From assembly GCA_963616135.1 (NCBI GenBank), contig CAVEJT010000001.1, forward strand, positions 62,001 through 126,000: 64,000 bases of DNA, read 5' to 3'. Positions 40,415 to 51,300 of the stretch are shown here, piece after piece. The position numbers and the translations under genes are program-made. This stretch comes from UMGS1613 sp963616135. Lineage in GTDB: Bacteria; Bacillota_I; Bacilli_A; RF39; UBA660. Within the stretch, counting starts at the first letter, position 1; every line of letters starts with the position of its first letter. The notes beneath the pieces are model-generated. The model saw only the letters and a program-made list of their open reading frames with translations. It had not been told where the DNA came from and ran no database searches.

Positions 40415-43400
40415 GTGAAGAAAAAAATTGGTAGGAAGTTAAAAAAAGTTTTAAATGTAGTAATGGTAGTAGGAATTTTAATTTCTTCATTTCCAATTAC
40501 ACCATTCATTCCTAAAGTAAATGCTTTAGCACGTGTATCTGGAGATAAGATAATAGAAACAGCTATGTCTTATAGCGACTGGGGATATTTGGAAGTTGGT
40601 ACATGCACTGGTTTAGTCACTCGTACATTGAATAAACTAGGTATTGGTCAATCAATTGTAGGTATCCATCCATACGATATTGATAAACCTCAACCTGAAG
40701 GTACTGGAGCAAGATATGCACCTGATAAGATGTATCAAAATGCTATAAATCATCCAGAAGATGCTGTGCATATTTGGTCTGGTTATGTGAAAGATGTAAA
40801 AGCAAATGCTCATTTATTTAAGAATGGGGATTTAGTTATTCAAAGACCAGAAGATAAAGCAAATTATACAGGCAGTGGACACGTAGGATTAATTCATATA
40901 TATAATAATACTATTTCAATGTATGGTGCTAATGGAGAAAGAAATGGTGTTGGTGATGCCATATTAGCACGTGATATTATGACTAGAGGCACTAGTATTA
41001 TTATTAACTCTCTTGATTACATTCATGTATTTAGATTAACTAAAGCAGAACCAGAGTATGCAACTACTACTTCAGAAAAATCAGCACAAGAAGTTGTGGA
41101 CGTGTCATTTTATAAAACTGATCATGAATCTGGAAAACCATTATCAGGAGTAGAAGTAGAGTTTTATAGAGATGATGTTAAATTTGCAACAGGAATAACA
41201 GATGAGAATGGATACGCACTATCAACTTCAACAACAACTTATACTGCTACTTCATCACCTAAAACTTATGTCACTAATTGGGACTATTTAGGCGAAGAGG
41301 AACAAGCAGAAGTTGATAAAAGAGGTGCTTATCATAATCTAGTAGATGCTCAAGCAGCTGCTGATTCTGAAGCATTAAAAAGTGCAACGGATAAAGCTTC
41401 TCAAACTCATAAATATAGTGTAGTTGAAGTAAAAACTAAAACTAAATATTGGCTAAATCCAGATAATACTACTGATAGCAATTCAGCAACAGGTAGTGGA
41501 AGTATTAGTTTATCTTTATCAAATGAAAGGGTAAAAGGAACGGCTACATTAATTAAAGAAGATGCAGATGTAGGTTATGCACAGAATGAAGCAGAAATTG
41601 ATGGAGCATTATATGGATTATATGCTAACGAAAATATATTAGATCCTGCTGATGGTTCTATAATATATAATAAAGATGATGAAATAACTAGAGTTCGCAT
41701 AGAAAACGGACAAGTACAAGTAGAAGATTTATATCTAGGTAGCTACTACTGGCTTGAATTGACTAGTTCAACTGGATATAAATTAAATAAAAACAAAGAA
41801 GTTTTTACTTTAAGTTATTCCTCACAAAATGTGAAGATAGTGACTTCTAAATCAGTATCAAAAGAAGAAGTAATTACTGGAGATTTTGAAATAGAAAAAA
41901 TTATAACTTCTGGTGAAGAATCAGAAATAGTGAAAAAAGAAGAGGGAGCAGAATTTATTGCTGTTGCTAAAAAGTATGTTGATAAATATGGAGATATTGA
42001 AACTGCTTGGGAGCATAGAAATGAATTTACTGATAAAGAATATGATAAATTAGTGACAAATAAAAATGGTTATGATAAGTCAAAACAATTAGCTTATGGA
42101 ACTTATGTTGTAAAACAAATAAAAGGACAAATGGATACAGAATTAGTAGAAAATACATTTACTTTTACTGTATCAAAGGAAAATCAAGATACAATTAAAT
42201 ATATTGTTAATAATCGTTTATTTACATCTTATGTTAAACTTGTAAAAGTGGATGCAGAAACAGGAAAATTAATTACAGCATCAAATACATCATTTAAAAT
42301 CAAAAATGCTGATACTGGAGAATATTTAACACAAAAAGTTGCTGATACCACTTATGATACTTGGACAACATCAGATAAAGGAATGATACAATTGCCATTA
42401 GAAGTTAAAGCAGGGAATTGGATTTTAGAAGAAGTTGTAAGTCCAGATAACTACTTAATTAATAAAGATGGTGTAAGTTTCAAAGTGACTAATACAAATA
42501 TTATTGAAACTGATTCTGATGGTGATCCATTATTAACAGTAGTGATGGAAGATAAAGCAGTAAAAGGTCAAATAAAATTTAAGAAATATGGTGAAGTATT
42601 AACTGGTATTGAAAAAGATGATAATGGTAATATCAAATTTGTATATGAAGAAAGACCATTAGAAGGAATGGTTGTTTATGTTCAAGCAGATGAAGACATT
42701 TTAGATCCAGCAGATAATTCAGTTATTTATAAAAAAGGTGAATTAGTTGATGTTATTACAACTTCATCATCAGGTGAAGCATTATCAAAATTATTACCAC
42801 TAGGAAAGTATGTAGCATTTGAACATCAAAGTCCAAATGGTATGTTGATTGATACAACACAATATAAAGTATCATTAGATTTTGCTGACAACGAAACTGA
42901 GGTTGTTATGGAAACTATATCTATAACTAATGAACGTCAAAAAGTAGAAGCTAATTTAACTAAATTAGATTCAGATACTAATACAGCACTAGAAGGTGTT
43001 GTTTTTAATTTGACTGCAATTAAAGATATTTACTCTTATGATGGTAAATTATTGGTAAAAGCAGGTACTTTGATTGAGCAAGGAATAACTGGATCAGATG
43101 GTGGTTATATATTTAAAGCAGATTTACCAATTTCTTTAGATGATGAAACTTATTTTTCAATTACTGAAGAAAAACAATTAGAAGGATATTATAAAAATGA
43201 TGATGCTATTTCTGTTGATACTAAATATAAAGGTCAAAATATAGAAAAAGTTTCTAATAGTCAGACAGTTTATAATAAAATAATTAAAAACTATATTTTA
43301 ATTAACAAAGTAGATTCTAGTACATTAGAAAATATAGTTAGTAAAGACTTTAAATTTAAGGTATGTGCTGATATAGAATGTTCTAAAGTTATAGGAGAAT

Positions 43401-43741
43401 ATAGTGCAGATGTAGAAAAAGGAACGGCTTTAATTGATATAAAATATGGAACAACTATTTTTATTAAGGAAAGTTCAGCACCTGAGGGATACCTATTAAG
43501 TCCAGAAGTTGTAAAAGTAAGTTTAAATAGTGAAGGACTTTTTGTTAATGATGAAAAGGTAGAAACTGATGAGGATCTAACTTATAGTATTGCTTATCAA
43601 AACACATTATTACCAGTTATACAAGAAGGTGTACAAACTGGTTATGATAATAATATGCCTATTTATATAATAATAAGTGGAATATCTTTATCTGGTGTAA
43701 TAGCAATAGCACTTTCATTACGCAAAAAGAAAAGAAAATAA
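40415..43741 (+). CDS. Cell-wall adhesin with N-terminal amidase-like and SpaA-type domains
   Basis: A 1108-aa surface protein. Signal peptide (VLNVVMVVGILISSFPITPFIPKVNA), then an NlpC/P60- or CHAP-like domain with C64 (VGTCTGLVTRTLNKLG) and H156 (GSGHVGLIHIY). At least five SpaA/prealbumin-like Cna-B modules follow, marked by repeats of the type D-A-E-T-G-K-L, L-E-G-V-V-F-N-L and E-x-x-A-P-E-G-Y. The end has V-Q-T-G-Y, a hydrophobic helix and RKKKRK, a divergent sortase signal. GTG with SD GAAAGGAG. It may bind recipient cells and locally open the wall during transfer. Confidence 0.8.
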   Translation: MKKKIGRKLKKVLNVVMVVGILISSFPITPFIPKVNALARVSGDKIIETAMSYSDWGYLEVGTCTGLVTRTLNKLGIGQSIVGIHPYDIDKPQPEGTGARYAPDKMYQNAINHPEDAVHIWSGYVKDVKANAHLFKNGDLVIQRPEDKANYTGSGHVGLIHIYNNTISMYGANGERNGVGDAILARDIMTRGTSIIINSLDYIHVFRLTKAEPEYATTTSEKSAQEVVDVSFYKTDHESGKPLSGVEVEFYRDDVKFATGITDENGYALSTSTTTYTATSSPKTYVTNWDYLGEEEQAEVDKRGAYHNLVDAQAAADSEALKSATDKASQTHKYSVVEVKTKTKYWLNPDNTTDSNSATGSGSISLSLSNERVKGTATLIKEDADVGYAQNEAEIDGALYGLYANENILDPADGSIIYNKDDEITRVRIENGQVQVEDLYLGSYYWLELTSSTGYKLNKNKEVFTLSYSSQNVKIVTSKSVSKEEVITGDFEIEKIITSGEESEIVKKEEGAEFIAVAKKYVDKYGDIETAWEHRNEFTDKEYDKLVTNKNGYDKSKQLAYGTYVVKQIKGQMDTELVENTFTFTVSKENQDTIKYIVNNRLFTSYVKLVKVDAETGKLITASNTSFKIKNADTGEYLTQKVADTTYDTWTTSDKGMIQLPLEVKAGNWILEEVVSPDNYLINKDGVSFKVTNTNIIETDSDGDPLLTVVMEDKAVKGQIKFKKYGEVLTGIEKDDNGNIKFVYEERPLEGMVVYVQADEDILDPADNSVIYKKGELVDVITTSSSGEALSKLLPLGKYVAFEHQSPNGMLIDTTQYKVSLDFADNETEVVMETISITNERQKVEANLTKLDSDTNTALEGVVFNLTAIKDIYSYDGKLLVKAGTLIEQGITGSDGGYIFKADLPISLDDETYFSITEEKQLEGYYKNDDAISVDTKYKGQNIEKVSNSQTVYNKIIKNYILINKVDSSTLENIVSKDFKFKVCADIECSKVIGEYSADVEKGTALIDIKYGTTIFIKESSAPEGYLLSPEVVKVSLNSEGLFVNDEKVETDEDLTYSIAYQNTLLPVIQEGVQTGYDNNMPIYIIISGISLSGVIAIALSLRKKKRK

Positions 43742-43766
43742 TTCTATTTATTGAAGGGAGCAAACA

Positions 43767-46700
43767 ATGATAAAAAAATATATTGCTATTGAGCATGAAA
43801 ACTCCAGATATTGTAAAGGTGTTCCTTATATATCAAAAAAAGAATTTAAGAAAAATAAAAATAATTTAATTGTTGGAAAGACTAAGTTAAAAAAATATAA
43901 ATCCAGTTCTGAAAATAAAGATCTGGATTTATTATTATTTAACGACAAAGAATTTGAAATAAAAGAAAGATTATTTGGATTTAAAAAAGGATACGTTTTT
44001 GTAGGTGATGATAAATATATTGCATTGAAAAGACGTATCCCTTTTCTTTTTTTACTACTTCTTTTATTAATAGTTTTTATTATGTTTAGATTTTTGATAC
44101 CTTGTAGTAATCAGGAAGATAAACCTATTGTAGTACCAGTTCAAAAAGAGGTAATTATTTCTGAAGACAATGAGGATAAAGAAACTATTAAAGAGGAGAT
44201 TAAGGTTGAAAACCCAAATAAAGTTAAACCATCTTCAAAACAAGAATTATCAAAAGAATACAAAATTACATTTGATAGTAATGGTGGATATGGTAGCATG
44301 GAATCTATTATATGTAAATTAGACAACATTTGTATCTTAAACGAAAATAAATATACAAAAGAAGGATATAGTTTTCAAGGTTGGTCAACGAAAAATAATG
44401 GTGTAGCAGAATTTCAAGATAAAGCAGAATTAAAGAATTTGTCTTCTAAAAATGGTGATAATATAACTTTATATGCTGTATGGCAAATTAAATTTTATAA
44501 AATAACATTTTTGGATTATGATAAATCCATAATTCAACAAGACAAGTTAGAATACAATAGTAAAATTATTTTACCTGAAAATCCAATTAGAAAAGGGTAC
44601 ACATTTAAAAATTGGGATAAAGAGTTATCCACAGTAAAAGAAAATCTAACTATTAATGCTTTATATGATATTGATAGTTATGATATATCTTATAAATTAA
44701 ATGGTGGAACGTTAGATGAAGCACCTACTAATTATAATATTGAAAGTGAAGATATAATAATTCCTTCACCTAAGAAGGTTGGTTATTCATTTATAGGTTG
44801 GACAACACCAGATAATAAAGAACCTATAATAGACTATAAAATATCAACAGGTTCTGTTGATAATATAGAATTAGAAGCTAATTATGATGCTAATATATAT
44901 AATTTAATATTCAATTCAAAAGATAATAATGACTCTTTAATAAAAAGAAAAATTAAATTTGATTCTGAATATGGAATATTACCAGAAGTAGAAAAGGATG
45001 GTTATACTTTCAATGGTTGGAAAAATTCGAATGGTGACTTCGTATCAAGTGATACATTATATAATGTCCCTGAAGATACTAATTTATATGCTGAATGGAA
45101 TTTAATAACCTATGATATTAAATATAATCTTAACGGTGGAATGATAGATGAAGCACCTACTAACTATAATGTTGAAAGTGAAGATATAATAATCCCTTCA
45201 CCTAAGAAGGTTGGTTATTCATTCATAGGTTGGACAACACCAGATAATAAAGAACCTAAAATAGATTATAAAATATCAACAGGCTCTATTGGTGATAAAG
45301 AGTTAACTGCAAATTATGAACCAATAGCTTATTATATTTCTTATAATTCATCTGAAGGTCAAGGTGAAATGGAAAAACAAGAATTTGCATATAATCAAAC
45401 TTCTAAATTAAATAAGAATCAATTTACAAAAGAAGGATATACATTTATAGGATGGTCAACATCAATAGATGGAGATGTAATGTTTAATGATGAATCAGAA
45501 ATATCCAATTTATCATCTAAAGACAAAGATGTGATTACTTTATATGCTAAATGGAAAATTATAAAGTTAAATGTAAAATATTATGATCTGTTTGGAGCAT
45601 TATTAAAGAGTGAAACAGTTGAATATGGAAATAAATCTGTTGCACCTGAAGATATGTTTATTGATGGTTATACTTTTGAGGGTTGGAATCCATCTCTTGG
45701 GGTAATAAGAGAGGATACCATATATAAAGCACAATATACCATTAATGAATATACAATTAAGTATAATTTTAATACTGGTAATAATGATGATGCTCAAGAA
45801 ATTAAATATAATGTAGAATCTGATATGATTACATTACCAACACCTACAAGAACTGGGTACACATTTTTAGGGTGGACTGGAAGCAATGGATTAAAACCTC
45901 AATTAGAAGTGATAATTCATAAAGGTTCTATTGGCGATAAAACCTATAAAGCAAATTGGGTATCCAATTCATACAAAGTAAGTTTAAATGCAAATGGTGG
46001 AGTAGTAAATGAAGATTATATTATGATTTCTTATAATAGTTTATATGGAACTATACCGACACCTACAAGAGTTGGTTATACTTTTGAAGGTTGGTATTAC
46101 AACGACACATTAATAACAGAAGATAGTATACAAGATAAGGAATTCGATCACGAATTAGTAGCTAACTGGAAAACTATACAATATGATATAACTTATAATT
46201 TGGCTGGTGGGACAGCATCTCCATTACAAACAAGCTACAATATTGAAAGTGATTCATTTGTACTTCCAGTACCTACAAGAACAGGATATACGTTTACAGG
46301 TTGGACTGGCACCGATTTAAGTTCATTATCTAAAAATGTGACTATAAATAAAGGAACAATTGGAAATAGAAGTTATACAGCAAATTGGACTATTAATTAT
46401 TATACAGTTAATTATTATGTAAATGGTTCTTTATGGGCTACTCGTTCAGTTGCATATAATACAGCACTTGAAAATTTAGATGCTCAAAGTGCATTAGATA
46501 TTTATCATAAATTTAATTACTGGGAAGGTTGGGTAGATAAAATGCCAACAAATACAGTTAATTTATATGCTAACATTACAGAATCTTATTGTATGCTAAT
46601 GACTGGACATGGACCTTATAAAAATGCTGAAGGATTGCTAAATGTCTTTAAATCAGCAGGTTGGACAGGAAGAATTGAGGAAGCACCATCTGCTCCTGGA

Positions 46701-46898
46701 TTTTACTGGGTAGTCACAGATTACACTTTAACAAGGGCACAAGCTGATATTCAGAGAGATTATATAGCAAATCATACTAATTATACCAATTATAATTATC
46801 CATACTTATATTGGGTTGCTGTATCATGTACTAATGGTATAGGAGATACTTGGACTAGAAGTGTAGGAACTAAACAATTTACTAGTCAATATCAGTAA
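43767..46898 (+). CDS. Membrane-anchored InlB B-repeat surface protein
   Basis: A 1043-aa protein. A cytoplasmic N-terminus of about 90 residues (MIKKYIAIEHENSRYCKGVPY) precedes one membrane helix (about 91-110), so it is type II anchored rather than cleaved. A Lys/Glu linker leads to about ten InlB/Listeria-Bacteroides repeats of the type Y-x-I-x-F-x-x-N-G-G ... G-Y-x-F-x-G-W (about 165-890). The last 100 residues form a separate domain (SYCMLMTGHGPYKNAEGLLNVF) that somewhat recalls SPOR domains. SD GAAGGGAG. With the adhesin upstream it forms the ICE surface module. Confidence 0.85.
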   Translation: MIKKYIAIEHENSRYCKGVPYISKKEFKKNKNNLIVGKTKLKKYKSSSENKDLDLLLFNDKEFEIKERLFGFKKGYVFVGDDKYIALKRRIPFLFLLLLLLIVFIMFRFLIPCSNQEDKPIVVPVQKEVIISEDNEDKETIKEEIKVENPNKVKPSSKQELSKEYKITFDSNGGYGSMESIICKLDNICILNENKYTKEGYSFQGWSTKNNGVAEFQDKAELKNLSSKNGDNITLYAVWQIKFYKITFLDYDKSIIQQDKLEYNSKIILPENPIRKGYTFKNWDKELSTVKENLTINALYDIDSYDISYKLNGGTLDEAPTNYNIESEDIIIPSPKKVGYSFIGWTTPDNKEPIIDYKISTGSVDNIELEANYDANIYNLIFNSKDNNDSLIKRKIKFDSEYGILPEVEKDGYTFNGWKNSNGDFVSSDTLYNVPEDTNLYAEWNLITYDIKYNLNGGMIDEAPTNYNVESEDIIIPSPKKVGYSFIGWTTPDNKEPKIDYKISTGSIGDKELTANYEPIAYYISYNSSEGQGEMEKQEFAYNQTSKLNKNQFTKEGYTFIGWSTSIDGDVMFNDESEISNLSSKDKDVITLYAKWKIIKLNVKYYDLFGALLKSETVEYGNKSVAPEDMFIDGYTFEGWNPSLGVIREDTIYKAQYTINEYTIKYNFNTGNNDDAQEIKYNVESDMITLPTPTRTGYTFLGWTGSNGLKPQLEVIIHKGSIGDKTYKANWVSNSYKVSLNANGGVVNEDYIMISYNSLYGTIPTPTRVGYTFEGWYYNDTLITEDSIQDKEFDHELVANWKTIQYDITYNLAGGTASPLQTSYNIESDSFVLPVPTRTGYTFTGWTGTDLSSLSKNVTINKGTIGNRSYTANWTINYYTVNYYVNGSLWATRSVAYNTALENLDAQSALDIYHKFNYWEGWVDKMPTNTVNLYANITESYCMLMTGHGPYKNAEGLLNVFKSAGWTGRIEEAPSAPGFYWVVTDYTLTRAQADIQRDYIANHTNYTNYNYPYLYWVAVSCTNGIGDTWTRSVGTKQFTSQYQ
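44680..44856 (+). repeat. Recently duplicated coding repeat, copy A
   Basis: About 177 bases nearly identical to 45111-45287, including DEAPTNYN, PSPKKVGYSFIGWTTPDNKEP. Other repeats in the gene are far more diverged. Confidence 0.8.
45111..45287 (+). repeat. Recently duplicated coding repeat, copy B
   Basis: Same length as copy A and 431 bases downstream. Differences are few and mostly in the first third, so a recent internal duplication or gene conversion is likely. Confidence 0.8.
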
Positions 46899-46921
46899 TA
46901 ATAAGGAGGAACAACTGAAAT

Positions 46922-47053
46922 ATGGTAAATAAAATATTAATTTGTTTATTATTTTTATGTTTATTATTTCTTTTACTATTCCTATATTCATGTTGCGTTA
47001 TTTCTGGAAGAATCTCAAGAGAGGAGGAAACTTTTGATGAATTTCAAAAATGA
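46922..47053 (+). CDS. Small single-pass membrane protein
   Basis: A 43-aa peptide: MVNKILICLLFLCLLFLLLF, then LYSCCVISGRISREEETFDEFQK. It has one hydrophobic helix and a double cysteine that could be a lipobox-like or palmitoyl-type site. SD AAGGAGG about 12 bases upstream. Overlaps the next gene by 17 bases. Such tiny membrane proteins are common before transfer genes in Bacillota ICEs; function unknown. Confidence 0.6.
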   Translation: MVNKILICLLFLCLLFLLLFLYSCCVISGRISREEETFDEFQK

Positions 47054-47459
47054 TTGGATAGAGAAAAATATTCTAAAAACATCTTCAAATAAAAATTACG
47101 AAGATTATCCAAATCAAATGAAAAAAGAGTTAGAAAAACAAGCAAATAAATTTGATTTTGAAATATTTTCATATCAAAAAGATCATTATTTGATGGCAGC
47201 AGTTTTAAAAGATAAAAATGAGGATAGATTTATATCTATAATGATAAAGGATTTATCTTGTTTCAAAGAACGTACATATAAAGGTGTAGAACTTCGCTAT
47301 ATGAAAAATTCTAAAATGATAAGTAGAACTATTGTCACTCACACTTCTTGGAATGAAATAGGCATAACAGCTAGAAGAATACTTGAATGTAGAAAAAACT
47401 TAGAGAAACGTAATGAGGAAGATATAAAACAAAAGGAATTAGAAGAATTTGAAAGATAA
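47037..47459 (+). CDS. Hypothetical ICE protein
   Basis: A 140-aa soluble protein with an N-terminal helical region and a central beta part (FDFEIFSYQKDHYLMAAVLKDKNEDRFISIMIKDL), ending in a charged helix. ATG 47037 is nine bases after GAGGAGG. Last gene before ICE operator copy 5. Family not recognised. Confidence 0.6.
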   Translation: MNFKNDWIEKNILKTSSNKNYEDYPNQMKKELEKQANKFDFEIFSYQKDHYLMAAVLKDKNEDRFISIMIKDLSCFKERTYKGVELRYMKNSKMISRTIVTHTSWNEIGITARRILECRKNLEKRNEEDIKQKELEEFER

Positions 47460-47476
47460 TTTTTTTTAAAACTAAT

Positions 47477-47492
47477 GTTTACTTGTGTAAAC
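47477..47492 (+). promoter_or_regulatory. ICE operator copy 5
   Basis: GTTTACTTGTGTAAAC, one base different from the consensus. A -10-like TAAAAC (47467-47472) lies four bases upstream, the same distance as at copies 6 and 7. It would control the primase-PcfB-VirD4 operon. Confidence 0.7.
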
Positions 47493-47509
47493 AAAGAAAG
47501 GAATATCAA

Positions 47510-48376
47510 ATGAAAAGCATAAGTTTAGAAAAAAACGGTAAAAAAATAAGAATATTAGGAAATCAAGCGACTATTGATAGAGCAACTCCTATTATTGATA
47601 GACTTAATTTAACAGGTATTGAATCAAAAGATAGATTATTAATTCAAAATTGTATTGATGATAATAAGATAGGTGCAACTATTTTATATGATGGTAATAC
47701 AGTTTATTCTTTCAACAAGATTGTGGATAAATATAAAAGGATTCAAAAAGACAATATGCTTTTGAATTTATCGGATGATTTATATAAATTCTTTCTAAAT
47801 GCTTGTGGTGATATTGCTCATTGTGATAAATCTGGATATATTTATTATTATGATAATGATTTTAGAAAATTAGAAAATACATTTTTAAAATATTGTAGAT
47901 GCAATGATAGATTTTCAGATGTAAAAAGAATATTTAAAAAATTAAAAATAGGGCAATATTACGAAGATCGTGAAAGAATTGATCTTAATAAATTGAGTAA
48001 GAATGATGTAAAAAAAATTATTGAACAATGTAATTGGAATGTTTCAATTACAAATAAAAATGTCTGGGAATTGTCAATAAGAATAAATCCAAATTTCAAA
48101 TTTTGTTTTGAAATAGATACAACTTATTTAAAAACAGGTGATATAATTAAATGCTTGATGGAATATTGTATTAAATTTGATGTAGATGAATATATTGATA
48201 TTCTTGTAAAGCAAAGAAATGGCAGTGGTTCTCCATCAGTTAGAACTATTGTCAATAATGCAGATATAATTTATTCAAAAATGCAACAGTTTGCTATGGA
48301 TTTATTATATTATGGAAGACTTGCAGCACAGAATTTAATCGAGAAGGAACAGGAAGATATTGAAATAGAAAGGTAG
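47510..48376 (+). CDS. Hypothetical ICE protein upstream of the primase
   Basis: A 288-aa soluble protein beginning MKSISLEKNGKKIRILGNQ. The C-terminal half has VWELSIRINPNFKFCFEIDTTYL and a helical end. ATG 47510 with SD AAGAAAGGAA; the frame open from 47483 would include the operator and was rejected. Its GTG-coupled neighbour is a primase, so a DNA-processing role is possible. Not recognised. Confidence 0.65.
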   Translation: MKSISLEKNGKKIRILGNQATIDRATPIIDRLNLTGIESKDRLLIQNCIDDNKIGATILYDGNTVYSFNKIVDKYKRIQKDNMLLNLSDDLYKFFLNACGDIAHCDKSGYIYYYDNDFRKLENTFLKYCRCNDRFSDVKRIFKKLKIGQYYEDRERIDLNKLSKNDVKKIIEQCNWNVSITNKNVWELSIRINPNFKFCFEIDTTYLKTGDIIKCLMEYCIKFDVDEYIDILVKQRNGSGSPSVRTIVNNADIIYSKMQQFAMDLLYYGRLAAQNLIEKEQEDIEIER

Positions 48377-51300
48377 GTGACAAATATTAGTCTATATAGT
48401 GAAGTATTAAAACAAGCAAGTATTGTAGATGTATTGAACTATTATGGATTAAATTTAAATCATAATAAATGTTTATGTCCTTTTCATAATGATAACAATC
48501 CTAGTTTGGTAGTTAATCCTAAAAAGAACATTGCAACATGTTTTGCATGTGGGACAGGTGGAAATGCTATTTCATTTGTTCAGAAGTATGAAAAAATTGT
48601 TAACAATAATGATATTTCTTTTAATGAGGCAATTACCAAAGTTGTATCAGAAATTTGTCATTTGAATATAGATGTATCTCATTTAAAAAAGAATAAATAT
48701 AATAATAAGTATTTTGTATCTTCAAGAAGGTATACAGAAGATGAGCAAAAACTTTTACAACTAAATGAAAAACTAAATAAATTATTTTCTTATAATTTGA
48801 GCGTATCTAAAGAACCTAAAGATTATTTATATAAAAGAAATATAACAGATAAGGATATGAAAGAAGTAAGTATGGGATTTGCTCCCAAAGGACAATTACT
48901 AAAAATTTCAGAAAAAAATGAAAATTATCCACGCCCTGAATTAATAGAACTCGGATATTTACGACACAATGATTATGGTGATTTGTACGAAACTTTTTCG
49001 GATAGAATCATGATTCCTATTCATGACGAAAAAGGAAATATAGTCACCTTTTGTGGTCGTACTATTAAAGATGAAACACCTAAATATTTACACACACATG
49101 AAACAAAAATTTTTCAAAAGAAAGAATTGCTATATAATTTTTCTAATGCTAAACCATTAGCATATAATAATGAATTAATTTTAGTAGAAGGTTATATGGA
49201 TGTTGTAGGTGCTAAAAAAATAGGGTTTGAGAATGTAGCAGCATTAATGGGTACTGCAATTACTCCTGAGCATATAAAGTTGATTAAAAATAATCGTTCA
49301 TCAATTACTTTGGCATTAGACAATGATTTTGATAAACAGGAAAATATAGGTAGAGCAAAAATGCTTCAACACATTCCTGTATTATTAAATGAAGGTTTTA
49401 AGGTTGATGTAATAGACTTTTCTAAAATAGGTGACTATAAAGACTTTGGTGTTTTAGGAGAAAAAGAAATACCGTTTATGGAAGTCCAGAAAGCTAAAAC
49501 TTCTGGATTTTCATTTTTACTAGATTATAAATATTTTAATAATTTAGAATTAAATGTTGAAAATATTTCTCTTGTATACAAACAATTAAAACAAGATAAA
49601 ATAATTAATAACACTTATGATGAATCATTATTCAAAGAATATTTATTAAATCGAACTGAGTACAATAAAAAAGAATTAGATGAAATAATTTATCCAAAAA
49701 GAATAGAAGAAAAAGAAAGTGCTTTAAGTAAATTTAATTCAAAAGCTATGAGTAATTTTCTTTATTCTGAATTAAAATTGCAAATAGATAAAATGGATGA
49801 TGTAGTATTGTCTTCATATTACTTAAATTTTAAAGGTTCAGTTGAAAATAAATTAGTGTCTATATTTAATAAAGATCCTGAATTATATTTAGATTATTCT
49901 ACATCAACTTTGAATACTAAACTTTTATTGAATGAATTCTTAAAGGATAATAAAGAATATTCTGATTATGAAACTCTTAATCGTTTTAAATATAATTCTG
50001 TATTTGATAAAACCTATATTAAAAATTCAAAAGGAAGTGCAATGATAAAATTAAAAGATAATCAAAAGCAAATGGTAATAGATCAATATGAGAATAGTTT
50101 ATCTGATGAATCAAAATTGGCTTTAGAGGAAGTTGAAGAATTATATATTATTAATAGTATTGATGACCTTGATGGTATTTTAAATTATGATAATAATACA
50201 CTTAATATGATAAAAGATAATCTAAAAAACAGAATGTTTTTAAATAAAGATAAAATGGAATTTTTTAAATATGGAAATCTTTTTCCTAGTATTAATAAAG
50301 AATTTATAGATGATAAGTTTAAAGGTTCAACTGGTAATTTTAAAACAATATTATTTTATAATAATTTAGATAATAAATTGAATATAGACAAAAGTAATGT
50401 TGTATCAGAAAAAGAGTTAAAAAAAACAGAAGAATCTAAATCAAAAGAAATGGATAAAACTAATGAAAGTATTATTAAAAGCGATTATGAATTTTCAATT
50501 AACAAAATGTTATTGGTAGACTCTAAGGAAACTGATACACATTATTTTGTAAGAATACCATTTACAAGTGCTAAAGAATATTTTTATATACCTAAAGATG
50601 AATGTTTAAAATCGGATAATGGAGATACTATTTTTACAAAGTTAAAATATGGACAATCCCATTCAATATACAATGTTGATGGTGAGTATATTGGTACAAA
50701 AAGTTTTGAAGAGTTAAAAGAAAATTGGGAAGATAAAACTAAAAAAAACGTAAGAGTTTTAGACAAAAATGAAGATGTGCAATCAGTCCCAAAAGAAGAA
50801 GACATTTTATATGACAATAGTTATATTTCAAAATATAAAGAACCTATATGTAAAATATATCATTCTAAAATATATTTAGAAACAGAAAAAGGATTTTATA
50901 TTAAAACTGAAGATCCAAATATCCTACTATTTGCATTAAAGAAAATATGTAATTGGACAGATAATAAAAGTTATTTAATCATAGCACCACGTAAGGGTAT
51001 ATTTAATAGTGGTATGTCTAAATATAGATTAACAGGATATAAAAAAGATTATGAAGGGAAATTATCTTTTTCTGAAATCAGTAAATATGTTAAAGTATTT
51101 ACACCTAGCAATTTGAAAAATAAGGAGATTTTAACTTTAGAGATTCCAAAAGTAAAATGTAGTTTTAAATCTAATTTTATAAAAGTACCATTGGTTATAG
51201 ATAATTTAGAAGGATATATAGAAGTTAATTTAGTAAAGAGTAAGATTGATAAAGAGAAAGTAGTATTAGAATTTTTAAAGGATGAACAAATTGGATTTCA

